Shown one piece after another: positions 1 to 9,404 of a stretch of 64,000 nt of DNA; the first letter of the stretch is position 1; each line of letters starts with the position of its first letter. Made by a program: the position numbers and the translations under genes. Under the pieces are notes generated by a model. It did not search any database and was not told where the DNA came from. It worked only from the letters and a program-made list of their open reading frames with translations. This DNA comes from Pantoea dispersa. Lineage in GTDB: Bacteria > Pseudomonadota > Gammaproteobacteria > Enterobacterales > Enterobacteriaceae. Location: contig NZ_SCKT01000004.1 in the NCBI RefSeq assembly GCF_014155765.1, positions 62,001-126,000 of the forward strand, written 5' to 3'.

Positions 1-2321
1 CTCGGGCCATCGACAGCGGCGAGCGCCGCGCCATACGCCGGATACCAGCTGACATCAACGGCCGCTTCGGTCGGCCCATACAGATTGTGCAGCGGCACGC
101 GGGTCAATGTTTCCCAGCTGCGCGACAGATCGGTGGGTAATGCTTCACCGCTGCAGAACACGTTGCGCAGGCTGGCGCAGCACGCTATCGCGGCCGGGTG
201 GTCGAGCGCCGCGACAAAGGCCGCCAGCATCGAGGGTACGAAATGCGTGGTGGTGACTTTGTAGCGGGCAAACAGTTGCTGTAAGGCTTCCGGATCGCGG
301 TGTGCATCCGGCGGTGCCATCACCAGCTGCGCGCCGACCAGCAGCGGCCAGAAGAACTCCCATACCGAGACATCAAAGCTGCTCGGCGTTTTCTGCAGCA
401 CCACATCATCCGCCTGCAGCGGATAACGATCCTGCATCCACAGCAGGCGATTAACGATCGCCTGATGGCCGACCAGCACGCCTTTCGGCCTGCCGGTAGA
501 GCCGGAGGTATAGATGATGTACGCGCCATCCTGCGGCGTCGGCGCACTGGCCGGGGCCGGTGCATGTTCGGCATTGTACAGGGTATCAAAGTGCAGCTGA
601 CTGACCGGCGCGATGGCGCGGAAGCGGGCACTGAGCGCAGCAGCGGTAATCAGCGTTTTGGGCGCGGCGTCTTCCAGCATCAGCTGGAGCCGCTCGTCCG
701 GATAGCCGGTATCCAGCGGCAGATAAGCGGCCCCGAGCGTCACAATCGCCTGCAGCGCCAGCGACAGCTGCACCGAACGCGGCAGCGCCACGGCGACGAT
801 ATCACCCCGCTGCACGCCGGCCGCACTGAGATCGGCTGCCAGCGCGAATACCTGCTGCTGCATCTGGCGATAGTTCAGCTGGTGCTGCGCATCGGCCAGC
901 GCCGGTGCGTCCGGGGTGCGCTGCGCCTGCTGCGCCAGCAGCGACGCCAGGGTTTCCGCTGGCAGCGGATGGGCAGTCTGATTGATGGCCGCAATCTGCT
1001 GCTGCTCCGCTGGCGTCAGCAGATCCAGCTCGCCCAGCGCGCGCTGCGGCTGCGCGGCCAGCTGGCTGAGCAGCAGAGCAAAGCGGCTGGCATGGCGCTG
1101 CAGCGTCTCGGCAGCATAGCGCTGCGCGTTCGCCAGCAGCTCCAGCGTCAGATCGCCGTGCTCGCTGAGGTAAATCGCGATTTCCAGATCGCGCACCGGG
1201 CCGGAGGCCAGCTGATGCGTAATGCCTTCAATGCCGGCGAAATCGAGCTGGTAGTCAAACATCTTCAGGTTGATCACCGGGCCATACAGCGGATCGCTAT
1301 CGCCGAGGCGGCCGAGATCGCGCTGCACCTGTTCAGCATCGTAGCGCTGATGACGGCGCATTTTTTTCACTTCCGCGGCCAGCTGAGCGGCGAGATCGCC
1401 GAGCGTTTGTCCCGGCTGATAATGCACCGCCATCGGCAGCACGTTGATCACCGGACCGGTGGCGCACAGCGCGGCGGAGCCGATGCGGCGCATGAAGATG
1501 AAGCCGGCAGCAAAATCATTTTGCCCGCTGAGGCGAGCCAGCCACAGCGCTACCAGTGCAAAGGCCAGATCGGCGGCGCTGTGCTGTGGATGCTGGCTGG
1601 TCAGCGTCTGGAAGCGGTGACGATCCAGCGTAACGCTGTGGCGCAGCAGATCGGTGCTGGCGCTCTGACCGGCCAGCGGCAGTGGCGACAGCGAGGCGGG
1701 CGCGGGCAGGGCGCGCCCTTTTTCGCGCCAGAATTCGCCGTCACGGGTGTAAGACGCCGATTGCTGATAGCGCTGATATTCGTCAACCACAGCGCTGAAC
1801 GGAATAAACGGTGTTGGCTCAGGCGGCTGCTGCTGTACGGCGGCGCTGTACAGATTGGCGATGCGGCGCGTCAGCGCGGTAAAGCTAAAGCCATCCACCA
1901 CCAGATGGTGATAGCGCTGATACCAGAACCAGTGATGTTCGCCGAGGCGGAACAGACGATGGTGCCACAGCGGGGCGCCACTCAGCACACGCAGGTCACC
2001 CTGCATATCGGCACGCATCAGGGCGCGCGCGGCGGCAGCGGCATCCGCTTCGCCGCGCAGATCAACGATGTCTGGCAGGCTGAAGGTCTGCGACTGCGGC
2101 CACTGCAGCGGCTCGCCGTCGATTTCGCCGAACGCCATATTCAGGGTATCGGCTTCCTGCATGCCGTCGACGATGGCCTGCGCCAGCAGCGCGCTGTTGA
2201 TGTCGCCGCGCAGTTCGACAAAGTGCGCGACCGCGTAAGCGTTGTGATGGCGGCTGAGCTGGTCGGCGATCCAGATGCCTGGCTGCGCCGCCACCAGCGG
2301 CAGAGTTTGTTGGTCAATCAT
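1..2321 (-). CDS. entF: Enterobactin synthase component F, N-terminal part (gene continues beyond base 1)
   Basis: EntF is the nonribosomal peptide synthetase that activates serine and assembles enterobactin in the cytoplasm. Only about the first 773 codons are present. The minus strand from the ATG at 2321 gives MIDQQTLPLVAAQPGIW, which lines up with the EntF start. The condensation domain carries HHLVVDG (the HHxxxDG motif, H138/H139/D143). The adenylation domain follows, with YTSGSTGRPKG near residue 600 and NLYGPTEAAVDVSW near the window edge. Peptidyl-carrier and thioesterase domains would lie outside. The start overlaps the fes stop by 8 nt, so the two are probably translationally coupled. 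No mbtH-like gene (ybdZ) lies between them, unlike E. coli. An in-frame ATG at 2333 is an alternative start. Confidence 0.93.
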   Translation of the reverse strand, partial: MIDQQTLPLVAAQPGIWIADQLSRHHNAYAVAHFVELRGDINSALLAQAIVDGMQEADTLNMAFGEIDGEPLQWPQSQTFSLPDIVDLRGEADAAAAARALMRADMQGDLRVLSGAPLWHHRLFRLGEHHWFWYQRYHHLVVDGFSFTALTRRIANLYSAAVQQQPPEPTPFIPFSAVVDEYQRYQQSASYTRDGEFWREKGRALPAPASLSPLPLAGQSASTDLLRHSVTLDRHRFQTLTSQHPQHSAADLAFALVALWLARLSGQNDFAAGFIFMRRIGSAALCATGPVINVLPMAVHYQPGQTLGDLAAQLAAEVKKMRRHQRYDAEQVQRDLGRLGDSDPLYGPVINLKMFDYQLDFAGIEGITHQLASGPVRDLEIAIYLSEHGDLTLELLANAQRYAAETLQRHASRFALLLSQLAAQPQRALGELDLLTPAEQQQIAAINQTAHPLPAETLASLLAQQAQRTPDAPALADAQHQLNYRQMQQQVFALAADLSAAGVQRGDIVAVALPRSVQLSLALQAIVTLGAAYLPLDTGYPDERLQLMLEDAAPKTLITAAALSARFRAIAPVSQLHFDTLYNAEHAPAPASAPTPQDGAYIIYTSGSTGRPKGVLVGHQAIVNRLLWMQDRYPLQADDVVLQKTPSSFDVSVWEFFWPLLVGAQLVMAPPDAHRDPEALQQLFARYKVTTTHFVPSMLAAFVAALDHPAAIACCASLRNVFCSGEALPTDLSRSWETLTRVPLHNLYGPTEAAVDVSWYPAYGAALAAVDGP

Positions 2322-3588
2322 AGTGTCGTTCATCAGAGAATTTACTGTCGCTCCGGTTCACGTCTGGCGTGATGAATGAATTTGGATTGCGCCACAAAGC
2401 TTGCAGACCGTCGAGCAGGCCACCGCGCCAGCACAGCGCGTCATGGCCGCCCTCTACCGGCTGGTAATGCACCTGATAGCCGGCAGCGGTAAGTTGTTGT
2501 TGTAATTGTTGATTGGCTTGCAGAATCAGGCCTTCACGCTGGCCTGCTTCCAGCCAGAAACGCAGCGGCTGGCGAGGTGCCAGGCCATGGTCCAGCGCCT
2601 GCAGCAGCCAGCCATGCGGGTTACCACGCTCCGGCCACCAGAAGGAGCCGGACAGGCTGAGCGCATTACCAAAGGTGTGGGGAAAGTGCAGCGCGGCAAA
2701 CACCGCGGCCAGACCGCCGAAGCTTTGTCCGGCAACCAGCGTGTGCGCCGGCTGCGCATCGTACGGCATCCAGCGTGCCACCTGCGGCAACAGCTCCTGC
2801 TGCACCGCCTGCCAGAATTGCGGATTGCATGGCAGCTCGCGGCTGCGGTGTTCGCGATCGATGATGTCGATAAACAGGTAGACCGCCGGCGGCAGCTTGC
2901 CCGCGGCGGTCAGCTGCTGCAGCGGGCCGGCGATCGGCATCTGCTGCGCCCAGAACTGACCATCGAGCAGTATCGCCAGCGGACGCGGGCCGTGCTGCGC
3001 CTCGCCTGTGGCGTACAGCCACACCCGGCGACGATTGCCGAGCAGCGCGCTGTCCCACTGCTGCACCTGCAGCGTCAGCGCCGGGGCGCGGCCCTCATCC
3101 ACCGCACGCCACACCTGCTGGTCGGGCGCGTCAGGCAGGTGCAGCGGTGACACGCCCATGCCGCGTCCGCCGGACCAGCTGCGCAGCGGATTGAGCGCAT
3201 CGGCCTGCGCGGCAGGGAATTTTTCGCGCCACCAGTGGCGCAGCGCATGCATGTCAGGCTCGCCGCTGAAATCGCTGGCCTGCCGATCCGGCATCAGGCA
3301 GTAGCTGCCGCGCCAGTGTGACGGCAGCACGGTTTGCCAGTACCAGACATCGCTACTGGCGACGCGCATCAGCGATTGCGGCGGGCGCCGCTGATGGTGA
3401 TCGGTCACGCCGGTGATGTTGATCCACACGCGCTGGGTGTGGGAGGTGGTTTCACTGCCTTGCGGATCGCGCCAGAAGAAGGTCACCAGACAGGAGCCAT
3501 CCTGCTGCGGCTCAATGCGCGGAATGCCCTGAGTCTGTTGCTCCTGCCACCAGGCTTCGCTACCAATTCCATCATTTCGCCAGGTCAT
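2314..3588 (-). CDS. fes: Enterochelin (ferric enterobactin) esterase
   Basis: Fes hydrolyses the trilactone of imported ferric enterobactin in the cytoplasm and so frees the iron. The 424-residue protein has the N-terminal Fes domain and a C-terminal alpha/beta-hydrolase (esterase D-like) domain. The nucleophile elbow is GQSFGG (S289), and the catalytic histidine lies in GGHDALCWRGG (H382). Length and motifs fit full-length enterobacterial Fes. It is transcribed away from fepA, with a Fur-type box between them, and runs directly into entF. The set therefore forms a biosynthesis/uptake/release module that should be derepressed when iron is scarce. Confidence 0.95.
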   Translation of the reverse strand: MTWRNDGIGSEAWWQEQQTQGIPRIEPQQDGSCLVTFFWRDPQGSETTSHTQRVWINITGVTDHHQRRPPQSLMRVASSDVWYWQTVLPSHWRGSYCLMPDRQASDFSGEPDMHALRHWWREKFPAAQADALNPLRSWSGGRGMGVSPLHLPDAPDQQVWRAVDEGRAPALTLQVQQWDSALLGNRRRVWLYATGEAQHGPRPLAILLDGQFWAQQMPIAGPLQQLTAAGKLPPAVYLFIDIIDREHRSRELPCNPQFWQAVQQELLPQVARWMPYDAQPAHTLVAGQSFGGLAAVFAALHFPHTFGNALSLSGSFWWPERGNPHGWLLQALDHGLAPRQPLRFWLEAGQREGLILQANQQLQQQLTAAGYQVHYQPVEGGHDALCWRGGLLDGLQALWRNPNSFITPDVNRSDSKFSDERHYD

Positions 3589-3631
3589 AGGGGCTGCCAG
3601 TCGCCGTCTGTACGGGGAGGTTTACATAGGA

Positions 3632-3676
3632 TTGATAAATAATACTATTGATAATTATTTGCATTTGCAATAGGGT
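3632..3676. promoter_or_regulatory. Candidate Fur box, fes-fepA divergent control region
   Basis: The 262 bp between the divergent fes and fepA genes contain an AT-rich patch with overlapping TGATAAT-like hexamers (TTGATAAATAATACTATTG, then ATAATTATTTGCATTTGC). This resembles the GATAATGATAATCATTATC Fur consensus. The fes-fepA intergenic region of E. coli is a known bidirectional Fur-repressed promoter. The exact operator boundaries are inferred. Confidence 0.65.
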
Positions 3677-3850
3677 GACTGCGCTCAAAATGAGCACGCA
3701 CGTTCCGTCTGGCACCCGGTAAGTCATGGGATTCAGCAAAGGATGGCCCTGCCAGGTGTGAACGGCTGCGCGATAAAGACAGGGATCTTCTCACCGGCTC
3801 GCCAGTCACTCCGCTGTGGCGCAGAACTGGCCTTCCAGGAATGAAAAAAA

Positions 3851-6127
3851 ATGAAGCATTACTCGCGGTTAACCTTCGCTATTTTGATCGAACTGGGGCT
3901 CAGCGCCTCACTGCTTTCCGGCAGCGCCTGGGCAGCAGAGACTTCCAGCAAGACGACTTCCAGCAACGCCTCTTCTCCCGACGCCAGCGCAATGGACGGT
4001 GGCACCTTAATGGTGACGGCCCAGCAGCAGACGCTGCAGGCACCGGGGGTTTCCACCATCACCGCCGATGAGATCAAAAAGCATCCGCCGGCGCGCGATG
4101 TTTCAGAAATTATCCGTACCATGCCAGGCGTCAACCTGACCGGCAACTCGACCAGCGGCCAGCGCGGCAACAACCGGCAGATCGATATTCGCGGCATGGG
4201 ACCGGAAAACACGCTGATTATGGTGGACGGCATGCCGATCACCAGCCGTAACTCAGTGCGTCTCGGCTGGCGCGGCGAACGCGACACGCGTGGCGATACC
4301 AACTGGGTGCCACCGGAAATGATCGATCACATCGACGTGATTCGCGGGCCGGCCGCGGTGCGCTACGGTAACGGTGCGGCGGGCGGGGTGGTGAATATCA
4401 TCACTAAAAAGTACAGCGATCAGCAGTGGCACGGTTCGTGGAACACCTACTTCAACGCGCCGGAACACAAATCGGAAGGGGCGACCAAACGCACCAACTT
4501 CAGCCTCGAAGGGCCGCTGGGCGACGACTTCAACTTCCGGCTGTATGGCGGTTTAGCCAAAACCCAGGCTGACGCTTACGACATCAATGAAGGGCACGCG
4601 GCAGCGCGCACCGGCAGCTATGCCGGCAGCTACCCGGCAGGCCGCGAAGGCTCGGTAAACAAAGACATCAATGCGTTGCTGAGCTGGGCGTTTGCCCCCA
4701 TGCAGACGCTGGAGCTGCAGGCCGGTTACAGTCGTCAGGGCAACCTGTACGCGGGCGATACGCAGAACACCAACACTAACGCGCTGGTGAAGAGCCTGTA
4801 CGGCGATGAAACCAACCGTCTGTATCGCCAGAATATTTCACTGAAATGGACCGGCGCGTGGGACAACGGCATCAGCACCAGCAACTGGGCGCGCTACGAG
4901 AAAACCCGCAATACGCGCATTAATGAAGGTCTGGCGGGCGGCACGGAAGGGATCTTCTCCAACAGCGGGTTCAATACCATCCAGCTGGACGATGTGCTGC
5001 TGCACAGTGAAATCAGCCTGCCGTTTGAGCTGGGCGTCAATCAGACCGCAACGCTGGGCACCGAATGGAACCAGCAGCGCATGAAAGATCCTTCGTCGAC
5101 CACCCAGGCTGCCAGCAACGGCGCTGTTCCAGGCATCGCCAGCACCGGCCGCAGTCCTTATGCCCAGGCGGAGATTTTCTCCCTGTTTGCCGAAGACAAC
5201 ATGGAGCTGACCGACAGCACCATGCTGACGCCGGCGCTGCGCTTCGATCATCACTCCATCGTTGGCAACAACTGGAGCCCGTCGCTTAACCTGTCACAGG
5301 GGCTGGGCGATGACTTCACTCTGAAGATGGGGATTGGCCGGGCCTACAAAGCGCCGAGTCTGTACCAGACGAACCCGAACTACCTGCTGTACAGCAACGG
5401 CCAGGGCTGTGCCGCCAGCACCGGCGCCTGCTATTTGCAGGGTAATCCGGATCTGAAAGCGGAAAACAGCATCAATAAAGAAGTTGGGCTGGAGTGGAAG
5501 CATGAAGGTTATCAGGCCGGTCTGACCTGGTTCCGTAACGACTACCGCAACAAGATTGAAGCTGGCTATGCGCCTTCAGGTAAAGCCTCTAACGGCACCA
5601 CGGATATCTATCGCTGGGAGAACGTACCGAAAGCGGTGGTGGAAGGGCTGGAAGGTACGGTCATTGTTCCTTTCTCTGACAGCGTGATGTGGAATAACAA
5701 CTTCACCTACATGCTGCAGAGCAAGAACAAGGAGACCGGCGATCGTCTGTCGATCATTCCGGAGTATACGCTGAACTCGACGCTGAGCTGGCAGGCAACG
5801 CAGGATCTGTCGCTGCAAATCACCCTGACGTGGTACGGCACCCAGACGCCGAAGAAGTACGACTACAAAGGACAACCGGTGACCGGCAGCGCCACCGACA
5901 AAGTGAGCCCGTACTCGCTTGTCGGCCTGAGCGGTACTTACGATATCAATAAGTACGCCAGTGTGACGCTGGGCATTGATAACCTGTTCGATAAGCGCCA
6001 CTTCCGTGAGGGCAATGCGCAAACCACCGGTAACGCCACCACCGGCGCTTATCTCTACGGTGCCGGTGCCAATACCTATAACGAATCAGGCCGTACTTAC
6101 TATATGAGCCTCAACACCCACTTCTGA
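3851..6127 (+). CDS. fepA: TonB-dependent ferric enterobactin outer-membrane receptor
   Basis: FepA imports ferric enterobactin across the outer membrane using TonB energy. The 758-residue protein has a signal peptide ending near AWA (about residue 28) and a TonB-box region near residues 49-56 (GGTLMVTA). The plug domain contains QAPGVSTITADEI and RGNNRQIDIRGMGPENTLI. A 22-strand-type barrel follows, ending in aromatic Phe (SLNTHF). Long stretches match E. coli FepA closely, for example the APEHKSEGATKRTNFSL region and the TNPNYLLYS segment. An upstream ATG at 3841 lies in another frame; 3851 was chosen because it gives the signal peptide. It diverges from fes across a Fur-type box. Confidence 0.97.
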   Translation: MKHYSRLTFAILIELGLSASLLSGSAWAAETSSKTTSSNASSPDASAMDGGTLMVTAQQQTLQAPGVSTITADEIKKHPPARDVSEIIRTMPGVNLTGNSTSGQRGNNRQIDIRGMGPENTLIMVDGMPITSRNSVRLGWRGERDTRGDTNWVPPEMIDHIDVIRGPAAVRYGNGAAGGVVNIITKKYSDQQWHGSWNTYFNAPEHKSEGATKRTNFSLEGPLGDDFNFRLYGGLAKTQADAYDINEGHAAARTGSYAGSYPAGREGSVNKDINALLSWAFAPMQTLELQAGYSRQGNLYAGDTQNTNTNALVKSLYGDETNRLYRQNISLKWTGAWDNGISTSNWARYEKTRNTRINEGLAGGTEGIFSNSGFNTIQLDDVLLHSEISLPFELGVNQTATLGTEWNQQRMKDPSSTTQAASNGAVPGIASTGRSPYAQAEIFSLFAEDNMELTDSTMLTPALRFDHHSIVGNNWSPSLNLSQGLGDDFTLKMGIGRAYKAPSLYQTNPNYLLYSNGQGCAASTGACYLQGNPDLKAENSINKEVGLEWKHEGYQAGLTWFRNDYRNKIEAGYAPSGKASNGTTDIYRWENVPKAVVEGLEGTVIVPFSDSVMWNNNFTYMLQSKNKETGDRLSIIPEYTLNSTLSWQATQDLSLQITLTWYGTQTPKKYDYKGQPVTGSATDKVSPYSLVGLSGTYDINKYASVTLGIDNLFDKRHFREGNAQTTGNATTGAYLYGAGANTYNESGRTYYMSLNTHF

Positions 6128-6133
6128 TGGCGT

Positions 6134-7195
6134 TCAGCCAATCAGTTGCGTTGGCAAACAGCAGCGGGCGACCAGTCCGCTGCTGTCTTCGCGGTTGACC
6201 AGTTCCAGCCTGCCGCGATGCATCTGCACAATACGCAGCACAATGTTCAGGCCCAGGCCGCTGCCGCCATAGCGTTGATCGCGCCGCCGGAACGCCTGCG
6301 TCAGCTCTTCTGCCGCATCGGCATCAATACCCGGCCCCTGATCCGACACTTCAACCCAGACCTGCTGTTGCACCTGACGCAGCTTCACCTGCACGCTGCT
6401 GCCTTCCGGACTGTAGCGCGACGCGTTCTCCAGCAAATTGCGCAGCATCAGGCGCAGCAGCACCGCTTCACCCTGCTGTGGCACATCGTCGCCGTCTGGC
6501 CAGTGCAGCGTCTGCTGACGCTGAGCATACAGTTCAGCCATCTCCGGCATTAGCGGCTGCATGATGTCACGCTGCCACTGCAGCTGCTGATAGTGGCCGC
6601 CCGCCAGCGCCTGACCGGCGCGCGACAGCATCAGCAGCTGTTCGACGGTGTGCATCAGCTGGTCGATACGCTCAATCAGCATGGCGCTTTGCGGCACCTG
6701 CTGCTGATGCAGAAGCTCGAGATGCAGGCGCAGCCCGGCCAGCGGCGTACGCAGCTCGTGCGCGGCGTCGGCGGTGAATAATCGTTCCTGCTGCAAAGTG
6801 TGGTCGAGACGCGAAAACAGCTGATTGATGGAGGAGGTGACCGCAACGATCTCATCCATCTCGGAGTAAATCGGCAGCGGCGTCAGGTTGTCGGCAGAGC
6901 GGTGGGCAAGGCTGTCCTGTAGCGATTTGAGCGGACGGATAATCCAGTTGATGGCCCAGAACGACAGCAGTAGCGTCAGGCTTACCATCACCAGCGAAGG
7001 CAGCAACAGCGAAGCGATGGCCTCACGGATCTCATTCTCCACGCGATCGTTACGCGCCTGGGCCGACAGGGTTTCGTTGACGAGGAAACTGATCTGTTCG
7101 CGGCTTTCGTGCCACAGCCAGATGGCGCTCATCACCTGGCAGGTGAGGAGAATCAGCGCCAGCATGATCAGTAACCGCTGACGCATGCTGTTCAT
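6134..7195 (-). CDS. pmrB: Two-component sensor histidine kinase PmrB/BasS
   Basis: PmrB is an inner-membrane sensor that phosphorylates PmrA in response to signals such as Fe(III), Al(III) or mild acid, and so controls lipid A modification. Residues 8-28 and 62-84 are transmembrane. They flank a short periplasmic loop of about 33 residues containing acidic clusters (RVENEIREA). A HAMP domain follows. The DHp motif is FTADAAHELRTPLAG with H146, and the ATPase domain has NLLENASRYSPEG, DQGPGID and GGSGLGLNIV. The WLWHES and SADNLTP stretches match E. coli BasS. It overlaps pmrA by 4 nt (ATGA), so it is the second gene of a coupled pair. It ends 6 bp from the convergent fepA stop, with no obvious terminator between them. 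Confidence 0.88.
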   Translation of the reverse strand: MNSMRQRLLIMLALILLTCQVMSAIWLWHESREQISFLVNETLSAQARNDRVENEIREAIASLLLPSLVMVSLTLLLSFWAINWIIRPLKSLQDSLAHRSADNLTPLPIYSEMDEIVAVTSSINQLFSRLDHTLQQERLFTADAAHELRTPLAGLRLHLELLHQQQVPQSAMLIERIDQLMHTVEQLLMLSRAGQALAGGHYQQLQWQRDIMQPLMPEMAELYAQRQQTLHWPDGDDVPQQGEAVLLRLMLRNLLENASRYSPEGSSVQVKLRQVQQQVWVEVSDQGPGIDADAAEELTQAFRRRDQRYGGSGLGLNIVLRIVQMHRGRLELVNREDSSGLVARCCLPTQLIG

Positions 7196-7854
7196 TCGCG
7201 CAGTTCCAGCCGGTAGCCAACGCCGCGCACGGTTTTGATGCGATCTTTCCCCAGCTTACGGCGCAGATTATGAATGTGAACTTCTAAAGTGTTGGAGCCG
7301 GGATCGTCGTTCCAGCTGTAGAGATCCTGCTGCAGCGTTTCGCGATGCACATTCTGCCCCACGCGCATCAGCAGGCGGGTGAGCAGGGCGAACTCTTTGG
7401 GGGTGATCTCCAGCGGCAGATTCTCCAGCAGCACCTGCTGCGAGCTGAGATTGAGCGTCAAATCACCCTGCTGCAGCAGGTTGTCGCTGTGCCCCTGATA
7501 GCGGCGGATCAGCGCGCGCACCCGCGCCTGCAGTTCTGCCAGCGCAAACGGCTTGACCAGGTAATCGTCGGCACCGGCGTCCAGCCCGTCGACGCGATCC
7601 TCCAGCGCATCGCGCGCGGTCAGGATCAGCACCGGCACCGCGATGCCGTCGCGCCGCCACTGGCGCAGCAGCGTGGCGCCATCGCGATCCGGCAGGCCGA
7701 GATCCAGCACGATCAGGCTGTACTGGCTGCTGCGCAGCAGGGCGTTGCTTTCCGCCGCGCTGCCAGCGCAATCCACGGCGTAGCCCTCGCTGCTCAGCGC
7801 CTGCGCCAGCCCCGATTGTAATAACGCATCATCTTCAACGATCAACAGTTTCAT
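7192..7854 (-). CDS. pmrA: Response regulator PmrA/BasR (OmpR family)
   Basis: PmrA is the DNA-binding partner of PmrB. The receiver domain (about residues 1-115) has the acidic pocket EDD at 7-9, the phospho-acceptor D51 in VLDLGLPD, and K in LVKPFAL. The C-terminal winged-helix domain carries TNTLEVHIHNLRRKL-type recognition sequence (here SNTLEVHIHNLRRKLGK) and TVRGVGYRL. At 220 residues it has the family length. The start codon overlaps the dacB stop (TAATG), and the gene itself overlaps pmrB. In E. coli the pair (basRS) lies beside eptA; here the physical partner is dacB. Confidence 0.9.
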   Translation of the reverse strand: MKLLIVEDDALLQSGLAQALSSEGYAVDCAGSAAESNALLRSSQYSLIVLDLGLPDRDGATLLRQWRRDGIAVPVLILTARDALEDRVDGLDAGADDYLVKPFALAELQARVRALIRRYQGHSDNLLQQGDLTLNLSSQQVLLENLPLEITPKEFALLTRLLMRVGQNVHRETLQQDLYSWNDDPGSNTLEVHIHNLRRKLGKDRIKTVRGVGYRLELRE

Positions 7855-9287
7855 TAGTTGTTCTTGTTAATGTCGGTATAGAGGCGGCTCTCAAAGCGCA
7901 CCAGCGGAATCCGCCGCGTTTTCTGGTCTTCCGGCGGTACCGCATAGCCAGAGAGGAACTGGACAAAGGCCACGCGCGCACCGCTCGACGTGGTGATGAA
8001 CCCAGCCAGATTATAGACGCCCTGCAGCGAACCGGTTTTTGCCGACACTTTGCCATCCAGCCCCGCTTCGTGCAGACCGCCGCGATACTGCAGCGTGCCG
8101 TCATAACCCGCCAGCGGCAGCATCGAAATATAATTCAGCGTGGCGTCATTTTTGGCGATGAACTGCAGCACCTGCATCATGGTATCAGGCGCGATCAGGT
8201 CATGACGCGACAGGCCGGAGCCATCCACCTGAATGCTGTTGCCGAGGTCAACGCCAGCTTTTTCGCGCAGCACACGCCTGACCGCATCCGAACCGGCGCG
8301 GAAAGTACCCGGCACGTTAAAGTAGTGATGGCCGATGGTGCGGAACACAGTATCAGCGATCATGTTGTCTGACTTTTTCAGCATGGTGTGCAGCAGGTTG
8401 TGCAGCGGTGCGGACTGCGTCGAGGCCAGCACCGTACCCGGTGACGTCACCTGCGTCTGGCGCACTAAATGGCCGCTGTAATCAATATCGGCGTCGCGCA
8501 GCTGCGCTTTAAGGATCTCGCCGGCCCACGCGGCGCCATCCTGCACGGCAAACGCCAGGGGCAGTGGTTCCGCACGCTGGCGCATACAGCCGGTCAGCGT
8601 GTAGCGATTAAGCTCGCCGGGCACCACGTCGAGCTCGCAATACTGCCCGTCACCGCTGTTGCGTCCGATCGTGCGCACCTGACTGAACATGTGCGCCGGA
8701 TAGTAAGAGGCGATGCGCACAAAGGCGTTTTCGCCGGGCGTATTGGCACTGTAGAGCGAAACCGAGAAGCAGTTTTTATCAACAATCGCCGCACCTGGCG
8801 GGGCGCTGAAGCACTGTGTCAGATCGTTCCACGGCCAGCCTGGCGCCATATCGTGACTGGCGAACACCGAGGTGTCGATCACCAGATTGCCTTTGATATG
8901 GTTGATGCCCTGCTTTTTCAGCGCCGCCACCATATTGCGCAGATCCTGGCGGCTGAGCGTCGGATCGCCGGCAAAGCGCGCCACCAGGTCGCCATTTAAG
9001 GTGCCATCGCTGACCGCGCCTTTGGTCTCCAGCGTGGTCTGAAAACGGAAGTCCGGGCCCAGCTCCAGCAGTGCCGCCAGCGCGGTGATCACTTTCATGG
9101 TACTGGCCGGCAACGCCATCTGTTTGCCGTGATAGTCGATTATCGGGGTGGATGCGCCCACTTTTTGTACCATCAGCGCCAGGTTTGCGCCGTCTGGCAA
9201 ATACTGCATGTATTCTTCAACGGGTGCTGCTTGTGCCTGCAGCATAAACGCACAGGTTAATCCGGTAACAAGTCGTGAAAATCGCAT
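7854..9287 (-). CDS. dacB: D-alanyl-D-alanine carboxypeptidase/endopeptidase PBP4
   Basis: DacB trims and cleaves peptidoglycan cross-links in the periplasm. Starting at the ATG at 9287 (MRFSRLVTGL) gives 477 residues, the E. coli length, with a signal peptide ending near AQA|AP (about residue 21). The in-frame ATG 34 codons upstream would add unrelated residues. The penicillin-binding motifs are S62-x-x-K65 (ASTMK), SDN in KKSDNMIADTVF, and KTG in SAKTGSLQG, in the order and spacing of class C PBPs. The stop codon overlaps the pmrA start by 1 nt. It is divergent from greA. Confidence 0.95.
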   Translation of the reverse strand: MRFSRLVTGLTCAFMLQAQAAPVEEYMQYLPDGANLALMVQKVGASTPIIDYHGKQMALPASTMKVITALAALLELGPDFRFQTTLETKGAVSDGTLNGDLVARFAGDPTLSRQDLRNMVAALKKQGINHIKGNLVIDTSVFASHDMAPGWPWNDLTQCFSAPPGAAIVDKNCFSVSLYSANTPGENAFVRIASYYPAHMFSQVRTIGRNSGDGQYCELDVVPGELNRYTLTGCMRQRAEPLPLAFAVQDGAAWAGEILKAQLRDADIDYSGHLVRQTQVTSPGTVLASTQSAPLHNLLHTMLKKSDNMIADTVFRTIGHHYFNVPGTFRAGSDAVRRVLREKAGVDLGNSIQVDGSGLSRHDLIAPDTMMQVLQFIAKNDATLNYISMLPLAGYDGTLQYRGGLHEAGLDGKVSAKTGSLQGVYNLAGFITTSSGARVAFVQFLSGYAVPPEDQKTRRIPLVRFESRLYTDINKNN

Positions 9288-9404
9288 AATCTCGCGGTAA
9301 CTGACGGGTGAAGGCGTCAATACTATGTCCCCGGACGGTGCAAAGTAAACAATGACCCACAGGGAACTCTGGGGTAAAATACGTATCAAAATGCAAAACC
9401 GATA

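Noticed and set aside
300-2372. 690-codon plus-strand open frame opposite entF
   Set aside because: It is arginine- and glutamine-rich with no recognisable domain and is exactly antisense to a clear EntF reading. It is a shadow of GC-rich coding sequence.
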